Below are positions 31,720 to 42,200 of a DNA stretch of 64,000 nucleotides, one piece after another. The stretch covers positions 1 to 64,000 of the forward strand of contig CAJEXW010000009.1 in the NCBI GenBank assembly GCA_903994525.1, written 5' to 3'. The number at the start of each line of letters is the position of its first letter. The stretch's first letter is position 1. The notes beneath the pieces were generated by a model. That model did no database searches, was not told where the DNA came from, and saw only the letters and a program-made list of their open reading frames with translations. The position numbers were made by a program, and so were the translations under genes. Source of the stretch: an uncultured Chlorobiaceae bacterium (lineage in GTDB: Bacteria; Bacteroidota; Chlorobiia; Chlorobiales; Chlorobiaceae).

Positions 31720-33477
31720 ATGACTATTGAGTTTCAGGAGCGGGCCCTTGATCGCCATTTTGCAGCCTTTATCGGCAAACAGGTCGACGGGAAGGGCAGT
31801 GAACTTTTCCGGCTTGTAGTCTCTCTTGCCAGCAGCGCTATCGGGCGGGGAAATCTCTGCCTGAACCTTGCCGATATTGCCGGGCAAACGGTCACGGTGA
31901 ACGGGAAAGAGCTGCCCCTGCCCCAGCTTGATGCGCTCCTTGAACTGCTTGGGAAAAGTTCGGTTGTCACTTTGAACGGTCAGCATTACCGCCCATTGGT
32001 GCTTGATGCCGAAGGTCGCCTTTACCTCTACCGTTACTGGAGAAACGAGCATGATCTTGCCTCAACTATCCTCCACAAAGCTGGAGCAGTTGCCGGCGAC
32101 ATTGATGAGGCGACACTGCAAAGCTCTCTCAAACGACTGTTCCCCGAAAGCACTGATGAACTCCAGAAAAAGGCTGCCACAGTGGCACTGCAGCGGCAGT
32201 TCTGCGTTATCTCCGGTGGCCCTGGGACAGGCAAAACATCGACTGTCGTCCGTATTCTGGCGCTGCTGCTTGAGCAGGATGGAGGCAAAAAGCAGCGGAT
32301 TGCCATGGCCGCCCCCACCGGCAAGGCCGCAGCAAGGCTGAAAGCGTCGGTCAACTCCATCCGCGAGAGCCTTGACTGTAGCGATGAGGTCAAAGCGTCA
32401 ATTCCTGGTGATGTTGTCACCATCCAGCGGCTGCTTGGCACTATCTCCGGTTCGACCCGCTTTCGTCACTCAGTGCAAAACCCGCTTTTTTTTGATACCG
32501 TCATTATTGACGAGGCCTCAATGGTCTCTCTGCCGCTGATGAGCGCTCTTGTGGCGGCGCTCAAACCAACCGCCCGTCTCATTCTGCTTGGCGACAAGGA
32601 TCAGCTCGCTTCGGTTGAGGCTGGTGCAGTGCTTGGCGATATCTGCAATGCTGCCGGAGCCGCCGGAGAGGAGCACCCTTTTTCGCCACTCTCTTCTTCA
32701 CTGGTTGTGCTTGAAAAAAACTACCGCTTTCAGCCGGGTAGCGGTATTGCTGAAATCAGCCTTGCCGTCAATGCGGGTCTGGAGAGAGAGGCGTTGGCGC
32801 TCCTGAAGAGCAACACGACCGGCAACATTGTCTGGCAACCCTCACCCTGTCGTGAGGAGTTGCGAGATGTTCTTGCGGCAAAAGTGGTTGAAGGCTATCA
32901 GGGGTATCTTGAAGCAGCCTTTCCCGAAGAGGCGCTGGAGCGGTTTGACCGGTTTCGGATACTCTGCGCCTTGCGTGACGGGCCTTATGGTGTGAGTGGT
33001 CTCAACGTGCTGGTTGAAAATATTCTTGCTCGTAAGGGGCTGATTGCGCCATCAACCATCTTCTATGCGGGTCGTCCCATTCTTGTTACCGTCAACGACT
33101 ACTCTATGCGCCTCTTTAACGGCGATATCGGAATCATCCGCCTCGATCCAGAAAACGGAGGCGAACTCAGAGTCTTTTTCGCTGCTCCTGCTGGAGGAGT
33201 TCGCAGCATTCCGCCGGAACGACTTCCCGGGCATGAAACCGCTTATGCCATGACCATCCACAAAAGCCAGGGGTCAGAGTTTGAGCGTGTGCTGATGGTG
33301 CTTCCTCCTGTCGACAACGATCTTCTGACCAGAGAACTCATCTATACCGGTCTGACCAGAGCAAAAAAAAATGTTGAAATATGGGCAGATGAAGATATAT
33401 TTTGCTCTGCTGTCCAAAAAAAAAGGGTACGGAGCTCAGGATTCAGGGAGGCATTGTGCAGGAATAAACAGCAGTGA
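31720..33477 (+). CDS. recD: Exodeoxyribonuclease V alpha subunit, RecD
   Basis: The 586-residue protein is the 5'-3' helicase of RecBCD. It has an N-terminal RecD domain, Walker A SGGPGTGKT, Walker B VIDEASMVSLPLM and motif VI-type AMTIHKSQGSEF with YTGLTRA near the C-terminus. The start is the ATG at 31720 with GAGGAGGGAGG upstream, 4 bases after the recB stop, so both subunits are translationally linked. Confidence 0.92.
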   Translation: MTIEFQERALDRHFAAFIGKQVDGKGSELFRLVVSLASSAIGRGNLCLNLADIAGQTVTVNGKELPLPQLDALLELLGKSSVVTLNGQHYRPLVLDAEGRLYLYRYWRNEHDLASTILHKAGAVAGDIDEATLQSSLKRLFPESTDELQKKAATVALQRQFCVISGGPGTGKTSTVVRILALLLEQDGGKKQRIAMAAPTGKAAARLKASVNSIRESLDCSDEVKASIPGDVVTIQRLLGTISGSTRFRHSVQNPLFFDTVIIDEASMVSLPLMSALVAALKPTARLILLGDKDQLASVEAGAVLGDICNAAGAAGEEHPFSPLSSSLVVLEKNYRFQPGSGIAEISLAVNAGLEREALALLKSNTTGNIVWQPSPCREELRDVLAAKVVEGYQGYLEAAFPEEALERFDRFRILCALRDGPYGVSGLNVLVENILARKGLIAPSTIFYAGRPILVTVNDYSMRLFNGDIGIIRLDPENGGELRVFFAAPAGGVRSIPPERLPGHETAYAMTIHKSQGSEFERVLMVLPPVDNDLLTRELIYTGLTRAKKNVEIWADEDIFCSAVQKKRVRSSGFREALCRNKQQ

Positions 33478-33533
33478 TCGTCAAAAGAGCGATGGCGTGT
33501 CGATTTTTAATACTTTAACGCAAGAGAGCAAGT

Positions 33534-34106
33534 ATGAGCAAAAAACTATGGTTGGCCGCCGGAATTGCAGGAACACTGCTTGGCCACCCCTCCACCGATG
33601 CAAAGGCGGAGGTAAGCATCCATATTGGTTTGGGTGAGCGTGCCCCGGAGCGCGCTCCATTTGTGTTTGACATGCGCCCCCGATTTATTCCTTTGCCCGA
33701 CATGGGCTTTGCTGTAGCTGTTGGCACTCCTTATGACATAATCTTTTTTGGAAACTCTTATTATGCCTTCCATAACGGTATCTGGTATGGATCAGGTGAT
33801 TATCGCGGCCCATGGATAGTTGTGCATGAGAGTCGGCTGCCCTCTGGCATAAGACACCACCGATGGGAAGAGATAAGACGGTCTCGTGATGTCGAATATC
33901 GTCGACACGATCGCCGGTACGATGGTCGCTACGACTGGAAGGATAACAGGCGTCAACGACTTGAGGGGAACGAGCGCGATAATGGCAATCGGGACGAGAG
34001 GGGCAACCGTTCCAGCGACAATGCTCGTGACCAACGCAACGACAACCAGAACCAGCGTAATCCAGGCAGCGACAATCGTCGGGGTGAAGGCGGCAGAAGA
34101 GATTAA
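33534..34106 (+). CDS. Secreted protein with Arg/Asn/Asp-rich tail
   Basis: The 190-residue protein has a signal peptide (MSKKLWLAAGIAG, cleavage near DAKA). Its folded middle part has YYAFHNGIWYGS and GPWIVV, a pattern of small envelope proteins with a YxxxNGxWY repeat. The last 70 residues are a charged, Gly/Asn-rich disordered region (RDNGNRDERGNRSS). The function is unknown, possibly envelope- or polyanion-binding. AAGAGAGCAAG stands ahead of the ATG, and a strong hairpin follows. Confidence 0.7.
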   Translation: MSKKLWLAAGIAGTLLGHPSTDAKAEVSIHIGLGERAPERAPFVFDMRPRFIPLPDMGFAVAVGTPYDIIFFGNSYYAFHNGIWYGSGDYRGPWIVVHESRLPSGIRHHRWEEIRRSRDVEYRRHDRRYDGRYDWKDNRRQRLEGNERDNGNRDERGNRSSDNARDQRNDNQNQRNPGSDNRRGEGGRRD

Positions 34107-34125
34107 TTTTCTGATTGCATGGGGG

Positions 34126-34163
34126 TGACCGCAAGGGAGAAGTCTCAAAATCTCTTGCGGTCA
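34126..34163. terminator. Bidirectional hairpin terminator
   Basis: TGACCGCAAGGGA (34126-34138) pairs with TCTCTTGCGGTCA (34151-34163), 13 pairs with one G-T pair, 12-nt loop, followed by AGTTTGTTT. It lies between the rightward secreted-protein gene and the leftward winged-helix gene and can serve both. Confidence 0.75.
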
Positions 34164-34175
34164 AGTTTGTTTACC

Positions 34176-34358
34176 CTATTTCGCGGCTTCCCAGTAACAG
34201 CGTTTTGGAGAGACGATGGCTCCCTCGTCTTTTAACACTTTCATCGCTTTGTCGACCTCTTTCCGATCCAGGCCGCTGAGTTCGGTAATCCTGCCCGCAT
34301 TCAGTGGTTCACTCTCCTTTTTCAGGATCTCAAGCACAATATCTTTTGTTGCTGCCAT
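34176..34358 (-). CDS. Small winged-helix (MarR/FeoC-like) protein
   Basis: The 60-residue protein consists of a single winged helix: [38 protein letters not shown], then a wing ending RCYWEAAK. The start at 34358 has GGAGGAG at the right distance; upstream in-frame codons are not needed. Such small proteins act as regulators or as accessory factors; the target is unknown. It sits between a secreted-protein gene and the liv operon. Confidence 0.7.
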   Translation of the reverse strand: MAATKDIVLEILKKESEPLNAGRITELSGLDRKEVDKAMKVLKDEGAIVSPKRCYWEAAK

Positions 34359-34581
34359 TTTTTCTCCTCCGGTTTTGTTTCTTGGATGTGAAGCATGTTG
34401 TTCCGTCACAATGTACAAGTTTTTCATTTAATATAAGTGGGGAGGACTTTTTCCCCTCCGTTTCACGATTTTTTCCTTGAAGAGTTGTAACTTGGAACTG
34501 TACGAATTCTTGAAAAAATCGAGTCGACACTTTATTCGCAGCGTTCATTCTATTGGTAACTCAAAAAACGAGGGAACAGTC

Positions 34582-35727
34582 ATGAAGAAGAAGTTTGCAT
34601 CAATAGTCGCGGCAGCCCTGCTGGCTTTTCCGATGCTGCTCCATGCGGCTCCGGTCAAGATCGGCTTCATTAATTCAATTACAGGCAAAGAGGCTCAGAT
34701 TGGTGAAAATCTTACCAATGGTGCTACTATGGCAATTGAGGATTTGAAAGCAAAGGGGATTCAGGTTGAACTGATCAAGGAGGATGATGGTGGTGATCCC
34801 AAAAATGCACTGGCCGCTTATGAAAAGCTGGTAACCCGCGATGCGGTTATGGGCGTTGTTGGCCCCTACACCTCGGGTTGTGCCAATGTCGTTGCATCAA
34901 GGGCTGACCAGTATCAGGTGCCACTCCTGGTTCCGGCTGCAGCCAAAGAGGAGATTACCATGAAGGGGTACAAGAATGTCTTCAGGCTGAATGCTCCGGC
35001 AAATGTCTATTCAATGGTGCTGATGGATGCCGTCAAGGCCTATAAGCCAAAAACCATCGCGTTTGTCTATGCCGCCACTGATTTTGGAGTATCAACCGTA
35101 AAGACCGCCCAGGAAAATGCCTTAAAAATGGGTTTGAAGGAGGTAGCCAACGAAAAGTACCAGCAAGGTCAGCCTGACTATCGTCCATCACTGTCAAAAG
35201 TCAAGGCGGCAAATCCTGATCTTGTCTTTCTTGTCTCCTACGATGCCGATGCTATTCTTCTGATGCGTCAGGCAAAAGAGATCGGACTCACCCCCAAGGC
35301 TTTTCTCGGTGCAGGTGCAGGCTATACAACAGCTCAGTTTGCCCAACAGACGGAGATATCAAATTTCGTTGTCTCTGCTACTCAATGGACCGATGATGTT
35401 AACTGGGCAGGTGCCGCTGATTTTGGCACTCGCTACAAGACGAAATTTGGCAAAGAGCCATCCTACCATGCGGCCTGTGCTTATGAGGCGATCAGAATTA
35501 TGGCAGAGAGCGCTTCAAAATCAAAAAATCCGGCAGCACTTCGTTCTGCGCTCAAGGCAGGAAGCTGGAGTGGCATTATGGGGCCGGTCAAGTTTGCAGA
35601 CTACAGTGGTTTTACAAATCAGAACAACCATCCGATGCTGGTACAGCAAATTCAGAATGGCAAATATGAGACGGTCTATCCCGCAACGTTCAGCAAGAAG
35701 AAGCTTGTTTATCCCTTTAAACGATAA
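34582..35727 (+). CDS. livK: Branched-chain amino-acid type ABC transporter, substrate-binding protein
   Basis: The 381-residue periplasmic binding protein has a signal peptide (MKKKFASIVAAALL, cleavage after LHA) and the LivJ/LivK-type fold: VKIGFINSITGKEAQIG, the DDGGDPKNA motif and GVVGPYTSGC for ligand contact. It delivers leucine, isoleucine, valine or related amide or urea-type ligands to LivHM. The start at 34582 is chosen because the signal peptide begins there and GAGGGAAC precedes it. It is the first gene of a five-gene operon. The ligand cannot be fixed from sequence. Confidence 0.88.
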   Translation: MKKKFASIVAAALLAFPMLLHAAPVKIGFINSITGKEAQIGENLTNGATMAIEDLKAKGIQVELIKEDDGGDPKNALAAYEKLVTRDAVMGVVGPYTSGCANVVASRADQYQVPLLVPAAAKEEITMKGYKNVFRLNAPANVYSMVLMDAVKAYKPKTIAFVYAATDFGVSTVKTAQENALKMGLKEVANEKYQQGQPDYRPSLSKVKAANPDLVFLVSYDADAILLMRQAKEIGLTPKAFLGAGAGYTTAQFAQQTEISNFVVSATQWTDDVNWAGAADFGTRYKTKFGKEPSYHAACAYEAIRIMAESASKSKNPAALRSALKAGSWSGIMGPVKFADYSGFTNQNNHPMLVQQIQNGKYETVYPATFSKKKLVYPFKR

Positions 35728-35804
35728 GATTCCCGGTGCCTCAGTCCATGGTGCCTGAGGTGCTATTGCCTTCTGGATGAGTTCATTACACAAGGAGAGT
35801 CATT

Positions 35805-36674
35805 ATGTTATTTCTTCAGCCACTCCTGTCAGGTATACTGACAGGAGGAGTCTATGCTCTTGCAGGGATTGGTATGTCCCTTGTTTTTGGTGTCATGAAC
35901 ATCAGTAACTTTGCGCATGGTGACCTTATGATGCTTGGGATGTATCTCGCCTATTTTGCCTTTACCCTGCTGCATATTGATCCCTATCTTTCGTTGGTGC
36001 TGATTCTTCCAACGGCCTTTCTGTTTGGTTACCTTTTGGAAAAACTCTTTATCAACAGGGTTATCAATCATCCCCATCAGAACCAGATTTTGTTGACTAT
36101 TGGCCTTGGCCTCATTATGAGCAATACGGCGCTCCTTGCCTTTACCAGTGACCCCAAAATATTGACCACATCCTACTCAAGCAGCGCATTCAATCTTCCG
36201 GGGGGAATTTCAATATCAGTACCACTTCTTCTCTCGTTTCTTATTACCTGTATCATTATTGCCATTCTGTACATTTTTCTCTCCAAAAGCTCTACTGGTA
36301 TGGCGTTACGGGCGACAAGCCAGAACCGCGAAGCCGCTCAGTTAATGGGGATTAATGTGGCAAAGATGAGCGCCATCGCCTTTGGTATTGGCACAGCTCT
36401 GGCGGCTACCGCTGGCGCGCTTATTGCACCAATCTACTACATCCATCCTCTGGCCGGTCACAGTTTTCTTTTGAAGGCCTTTACCATCTGCGTGCTTGGC
36501 GGTCTTGGTTCAGTTGTCGGGGCGGGTGTGGGGGGGATTGTTATTGGCGTTGTTGAGGCAATGTCATCGACTTACCTCTCGACTGACTGGAAGGACGTTG
36601 TGGTCTTCGTGCTCTTTTTGGCGGTACTGCTGATGCGTCCGCAAGGATTGTTCGGTAAAAAGGGAGGACAATGA
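35805..36674 (+). CDS. livH: Branched-chain amino-acid ABC transporter permease LivH
   Basis: The 289-residue membrane protein has about eight hydrophobic segments and the LivH strings GGVYALAGIGMSLVFGVMN and HGDLMMLG near the start, then RATSQNREAAQLMGIN, the coupling-helix region contacting the ATPases. A ribosome-binding site AAGGAGAG precedes the ATG. It overlaps livM by 4 bases. Confidence 0.92.
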   Translation: MLFLQPLLSGILTGGVYALAGIGMSLVFGVMNISNFAHGDLMMLGMYLAYFAFTLLHIDPYLSLVLILPTAFLFGYLLEKLFINRVINHPHQNQILLTIGLGLIMSNTALLAFTSDPKILTTSYSSSAFNLPGGISISVPLLLSFLITCIIIAILYIFLSKSSTGMALRATSQNREAAQLMGINVAKMSAIAFGIGTALAATAGALIAPIYYIHPLAGHSFLLKAFTICVLGGLGSVVGAGVGGIVIGVVEAMSSTYLSTDWKDVVVFVLFLAVLLMRPQGLFGKKGGQ

Positions 36675-37672
36675 TGAAACAGATCACTTTTGTATCGATT
36701 CTTGCTGTAGTCGCCATTGCTCTCCCTCTTGTCATTGGTGAGAACCCCTACATTATCGGTGTACTGATTTCTGTGCTGATGATGGCAGCGCTCTCTTCTG
36801 CCTGGAATATTCTTGGAGGCTATGCCGGTCAGTACAGTTTTGGCCATGCCGCCTATTTTGGAGCAGGTGCCTACACGACACTGATTCTGCTCACGATCTA
36901 CCCTACCCTTAACCCGCTGATTTGTATGGTAGTGGGGATTATCGTCGTCTCCCTTATAGCGCTCATTACCGGCAGCATTGTTTTTCGTTTGCGTGGCCAT
37001 TATTTTGGACTGGCCTCCATTGCTGTGGCTGAAATTGTTCGTCTTTCAGTGCTCAACTTTGATTTTACCGGCGGTGCCCAGGGGATTCTGCTCTCCGATA
37101 TCTCGTTGTGGGGGCTTAACCTGAACAGCAAGAACCCTTTTTATTATGGGATGTTGCTGGTGCTTGCCGTGACGCTTGGCATAACGGCATACTTGAGAAA
37201 ATCAAAAACCGGCTACTACTTGCAGGCTATTCGTGAGGATCAGGACGCCGCATCCTCTTTGGGTATCAATCTCTCGTTTTACAAGAACAAGGCATTGCTT
37301 GTCTCAGCCGCTCTGACCTCGGTTCTTGGTGCTCTCTATGGCCTTTACATTCGCTTTATTGATACCTCTGCGGTGCTTGATCTCCGGCTCTCCATAGAAA
37401 TTATTTTGACAGCCATTATTGGAGGCGTCGGAACATTGTGGGGTCCTGTTGTCGGTGCTCTTCTTCTGGTGCCACTGGCCGAAGTGCTTCGCTCAAATCT
37501 TCTTGGAGATGCGCTGGTCAAGGCTGGTCTGGTCTCTGATACCTCTGCTCTCGGCATCTTTTTGAAAGAAAATCTTGCGCATGCCCATGTGCTGGTGTAT
37601 GGAATCATTACGGTACTTTGTATACTTTATCTGCCCAAGGGTGTTCTTGGGCTTTTCAGGAGGGCCAAATGA
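36671..37672 (+). CDS. livM: Branched-chain amino-acid ABC transporter permease LivM
   Basis: The 333-residue polytopic protein has the LivM pattern: AWNILGGYAGQYSFGHAAYFG after the first segments and the coupling motif AIREDQDAASSLGIN. It forms the membrane channel with LivH. It starts in the livH stop (ATGATG) and ends in the livG start (ATGA). Confidence 0.92.
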   Translation: MMKQITFVSILAVVAIALPLVIGENPYIIGVLISVLMMAALSSAWNILGGYAGQYSFGHAAYFGAGAYTTLILLTIYPTLNPLICMVVGIIVVSLIALITGSIVFRLRGHYFGLASIAVAEIVRLSVLNFDFTGGAQGILLSDISLWGLNLNSKNPFYYGMLLVLAVTLGITAYLRKSKTGYYLQAIREDQDAASSLGINLSFYKNKALLVSAALTSVLGALYGLYIRFIDTSAVLDLRLSIEIILTAIIGGVGTLWGPVVGALLLVPLAEVLRSNLLGDALVKAGLVSDTSALGIFLKENLAHAHVLVYGIITVLCILYLPKGVLGLFRRAK

Positions 37673-38397
37673 TACAACATCTCTTGCGTGTAAGCCATGT
37701 CAGCAAACATTTTGGCGGAAATGTGGCGGTGCATGATGTCTCTTTTGCTGTTGATGAAAAGCAGATTGTTGGTCTTATTGGTCCAAATGGAGCAGGGAAG
37801 ACGACACTGTTTAACTGCATGACCGGTTTTTTCCCTGTAACGTCGGGAGAGGTGATTTTTGATATCAAAAAAATCAATGATCTTCGTCCCGATGAGGTTT
37901 GCCGAATGGGTATGGCCCGTACCTGGCAACGAGTGAAGCCCTTGGGAAGTCTCAGTGTGCTTGAGAATGTGATGGTCGGCGCCTTCTCTGTTACCAATAA
38001 CGCCCGTCTGGCGCAGGAGATTGCCATGGAGCAGTTAAAAAAGGTTGGATTGACTGAATACGCATCAAAATCTGCCGGTTCACTGCCTATTGGTCTTAAA
38101 AAGAAGCTTGAACTGGCCAGGGTGCTGGCGACGCATCCAAAACTTTTGCTGCTTGATGAAATATGTGGTGGCTTGAACCATACGGAAACAGAGACGATTC
38201 TTGACATTATCCGTACTCTCCGCCAACGTGGCGCGACCATTGTTTTTATAGAGCACGATATGAAAGCGGTCACTTCAATCTGTGACCGAATCGTCGTGCT
38301 CAACTCCGGCGAGAAGCTTGCAGAGGGCACTCCCGAAGAGATTACCAATAATCCTGATGTCATAGCCGCATACCTTGGAGGTGGTCACCATGCTTGA
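37669..38397 (+). CDS. livG: Branched-chain amino-acid ABC transporter ATPase LivG
   Basis: The 242-residue ABC ATPase has Walker A GPNGAGKTT, signature-like LPIGLKKKLELARVLA and Walker B LLLLDEICGGLN. Note that the signature reads IGLKKK instead of the canonical LSGGQ-type, and the residue after the Walker B Asp-Glu is Ile-Cys rather than Pro-x. In related LivG proteins the signature is LPYGxQR. The H-switch IEHDM is normal. The ATG at 37669 overlaps livM; upstream in-frame codons belong to livM sequence. Confidence 0.88.
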   Translation: MIQHLLRVSHVSKHFGGNVAVHDVSFAVDEKQIVGLIGPNGAGKTTLFNCMTGFFPVTSGEVIFDIKKINDLRPDEVCRMGMARTWQRVKPLGSLSVLENVMVGAFSVTNNARLAQEIAMEQLKKVGLTEYASKSAGSLPIGLKKKLELARVLATHPKLLLLDEICGGLNHTETETILDIIRTLRQRGATIVFIEHDMKAVTSICDRIVVLNSGEKLAEGTPEEITNNPDVIAAYLGGGHHA

Positions 38398-39085
38398 TAT
38401 TCAAAATCTCAATGCCGGATATGGAGAGATGCCTGTATTGCGGGCGATCAACCTTACCGTTGGTGATGGTGAGATTGTCTCTGTTGTGGGGAGTAATGGT
38501 GCCGGGAAGTCGACTATGCTCAAGGCAATCTCTGCTCTCATCAAATACAGTGGTTCCATCACCTGGAAGAGTGAGTCACTGCATGGCATCAAGGCCCACT
38601 CCATTGTTAACAGGGGTATTGTTCATGTTCCAGAGGGGCGCAAGATCTTTCCTGACATGACGGTTGTTGAAAATCTGATGATGGGGGGGTACCTCTGCCA
38701 GAAAGATTGTCAGCAGAACCTCGACAAAGTTTTTGCACTTTTTCCGAAACTTGCCCAGCGCCGTACCCAGTTGGGCGGCACTATGTCAGGAGGTGAACAG
38801 CAGATGCTGGCTATCGGCAGGGGGCTTATGGGGAATCCGAAGCTTCTTCTTCTTGACGAGCCAAGCCTTGGGCTGTCGCCCCTTTTTACTGAGGTGGTTT
38901 TTGGAGCAATCCGCACTATCAACAGTCAAGGCGTAACGGTGCTTCTTGTCGAACAGAATGTATACCAGTCACTGAGCATAAGCCACCGAGGCTACGTTAT
39001 TGAAACAGGCAGGATCGTGCTGACAGGCACAGGTGAGGAGTTGTTGAATAATCAGGAGGTCAAGAGGGCATTTTTGGGAATGTGA
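38390..39085 (+). CDS. livF: Branched-chain amino-acid ABC transporter ATPase LivF
   Basis: The 231-residue ABC ATPase has Walker A GSNGAGKST, LivF-type VPEGRKIFPDMTV, the signature MSGGEQQMLAIGRGLM, Walker B LLLLDEPSLGL and H-loop (replaced by Gln in VEQNV, as is usual in LivF). It pairs with LivG and closes the operon. It overlaps livG by 8 bases. The following 190 bases show no gene or clear terminator. Confidence 0.92.
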   Translation: MLDIQNLNAGYGEMPVLRAINLTVGDGEIVSVVGSNGAGKSTMLKAISALIKYSGSITWKSESLHGIKAHSIVNRGIVHVPEGRKIFPDMTVVENLMMGGYLCQKDCQQNLDKVFALFPKLAQRRTQLGGTMSGGEQQMLAIGRGLMGNPKLLLLDEPSLGLSPLFTEVVFGAIRTINSQGVTVLLVEQNVYQSLSISHRGYVIETGRIVLTGTGEELLNNQEVKRAFLGM

Positions 39086-39278
39086 GTCTCTTTTTGGTAT
39101 CGGTGTCTCCTGCTTCCGAGAGGCTCTGTTTACTTATTTTCTGGATGGATACTCATCATGTCATTCTTTCACTACTCACCCCTTCCTTTTTTCCACCAAA
39201 ATCTTCAACCTTTGCTTCTGGTTTGTTACTTTATAGCAATAAAAACAGAGTTTTGCATAACGAACAGGTCACGATACG

Positions 39279-42200
39279 GTGAAACCAGCCACGATTGCTC
39301 CGCGCGAGATCCCTTTTAACTATACCTCTGCTGGCGACAGGCAGGCGATATCGTTCCTGCTTGGGGGCGATATTGTGCAGATGCTTGATGAGCTGCGCGA
39401 GTTGCGGGTTACAGGGCGGTCGGCGCGGCTGCTTATGGGTATTATCGGCGAAATTCTTATTCATCGCCGGAATCCCTATCTTTTTCAGGAACTGGTGAAC
39501 TCATCTGCCCGTCGTCGTCGCCTGTTTGAGAGGGCTTTTTATGAGCTTGATACTATTGCTGAAACAGCTAATGGTGAAACGAGGGTTTCGACTATTGTTG
39601 GCGCTGTGCGTGAGCAGCTTGAGCGGTTTCGGTCAGCGGTTGAAAAGACTCCCGAACTTCGCCGTCGCTTGAAGCGGGAGTTGGGCGTGGTGGTTGGCGC
39701 TAAAAATGTGCTTTTTGATCCCTTTTCTCTGGCAGCTCACGCCACTGATGCTACGGACTGGAGACTCCATCTTCCTTCGGCGGTGGTGACACCCGATGAG
39801 GAGTGGCAGGTTGCGCCGCTCATTACCGCAATTGCAGCGATCGGGCTGCATGTTATTCCCCGTGGCGCAGGCACCGGGCTTACTGGCGGAGCCGTGCCGC
39901 TGAGGTCAAGGTGTGTCGTTGTCAATATGGAGAAGCTGAACCGCATCAAGGGTATTACCCTGCGTGAATTTCAGCTTGACAACGGCCAGATAGCTCAGGC
40001 TTCTGTGATTGACGTTGAAGCGGGTGTGGTGACAGAGAAGGCTATGGAGGAGGCTGACGAGCATGGGCTTGTTTTTGCTACGGACCCGACCAGTGAGTGG
40101 TCCTGCACCGTTGGGGGGAATATTGCTGAAAATGCCGGTGGCAAGATGGCCGTCCGCTGGGGTACCTGCATCGACAATCTGCTTGAATGGCGTATGGCGA
40201 TGCCCTCCGGGGAGAACTGGATTGTAAAGCGGGTCGACCACCGGTTGCGGAAGATCCTGCATGAGGATACGGTCACTTTTGAAGTTCGGAATCAGTCCGG
40301 CAAAAGGGTTGATCGCATAGAACTGCTTGGTACCGATATTCGGAAAAAGGGGCTCTGGAAAGATATAACCAACAAGGCACTTGGCGGAGTGCCCGGGCTT
40401 CAGAAGGAGGGGACTGACGGGGTGATCACTTCGGCTGTTTTTGTGCTCTATCCCAGGTATCCCGAAAAGAGGACGCTCTGTCTGGAGTTTTTTGGTCCTG
40501 ATATGGATGAGGCGAGCCGGGTAATTCTTGAACTGTCGAAAATCTTTCCGCTTCACTCTGAAAATTGCGAGGCGCTCCTGGCGCTGGAGCATTTTGACGA
40601 CGAGTATATTCGGGCTATTGATTATAAGGTGAAGGCACCCCGTGCCCAGACGCCGAAAGCGGTTTTGCTGATTGATATTGCTGGCAACAGTGTGGCGGAG
40701 GTGCAGAGTGGTGTAGAGCGGGTGGAGCGTCTGCTTGAGCCACATCCAAATACCTTGATGTTTCTGGCCAGGGATAATGCGGAGGGAGTTCGCTTCTGGG
40801 CCGACCGGAAAAAGCTTGGTGCCATTGCCCGCAGAACCAATGCTTTCAAGCTTAATGAGGATATTGTTATCCCGCTGGAGGTGCTGGCCGAGTTTGCCCG
40901 ATTTGTCGACACCTTGAATATTGAAGAGGAGCGGTATGCCCAGCGTCGATTTGTACAGCGAGCAGGGGATATTCTCTCGACAGCAAAGGTAAAGGGCGAT
41001 GGAGGGCAGTTTACCTCCAAAATTCCTGCCGGACTTGCATTGTGCCAACTCTTTGATGAGAGGATTGTCGCCGAGCCGGACGACTCTCTCCGTTCTCATG
41101 CTGTGGTGCAGGAGCTGGCCAGAGAGCTTGGTGAACTGGTGCAGGGCTATCCCGAGATGGAGGCTGCGCTGGAGGGAGCTTACCATTATGTTCGCGACCG
41201 ACGTATTGTGCTGGCGACCCACATGCATGCGGGTGATGGTAACGTCCATGTCAACGTGCCGGTACTTTCGAATGATCGGCCAATGCTTGATCGAGCCGAC
41301 AAGGTGATTGACCATGTCATGGAGAAGGTTGTTTCTCTTGGTGGAGTGGTGTCTGGCGAGCACGGAATTGGCGTGACAAAGCTGAAGTATCTTGATCCGG
41401 CCATTGTTGATGAACTTTCTCGTTATCGGCGCAAGGTTGATCCTAAAGGGATTATGAACCCCGGAAAGCTTGAGGATTATGAGGCGCTTAACCATATTTT
41501 TACACCATCATTCAATTTGCTTGAATTGGAGGCGCATATTCTCAAGCGGGCTCAGATTGAGGAACTCTCCAAAAAGGTTGACTACTGTATTCGGTGTGGC
41601 AAATGCAAGACTGATTGCTGTGTCTATTATCCATCGAGGGGGATGTTTTACCATCCGCGTAACAAGAATCTTGCTATAGGCTCTCTGATAGAAGCGCTTC
41701 TCTTTGATGCCCAGCGTGAGCGTACGACCGATTTTGCCCTCTTGCAGTGGCTTGAAGAGGTTGCCGACCACTGCACCATCTGCCATAAATGTCTCAAACC
41801 CTGCCCGGTTGATATTGATACCGGTGAGGTTTCGGTGCTGGAGCGTGAAATTCTTTCGGAGTGGGGCTTCAAGCACTCTTCACCTGTTACGGAGCTGACG
41901 CTGCGTTATCTCGACAGCCGTTCGCCTGCCTTTAATTCGCTCTTTCGCAGGGCGGTGCTGAGGGTGGGTGGAGCTGCCCAGCGGGCTGGCCACAAGCTCT
42001 CAGCACCGCTGCAGCCGGAAAATGACCCTCCAGCTTTCTACCCGCTTCGGCTGCTGCGCTCTCCGGTGCCACCGGTGCCTGAAGAGACGTTGCGTGATGT
42101 GCTGCCGGAGTGCGGTCCTGACCAGGTGCTGGTTTTTGAGCCTTCCCGAGAGGTGACCGGTAATGTTTTCTATTTTCCGGGATGTGGTTCCGAGCGGATG

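Noticed and set aside
34182-34358. Small winged-helix protein as a TA antitoxin
   Set aside because: It stands alone without a toxin-sized partner and is flanked by a terminator and the liv operon.
39906-41495. 529-codon minus-strand ORF opposite the FAD/Fe-S oxidoreductase
   Set aside because: It is antisense to a gene with well-conserved motifs, has low-complexity composition and no recognised domain.
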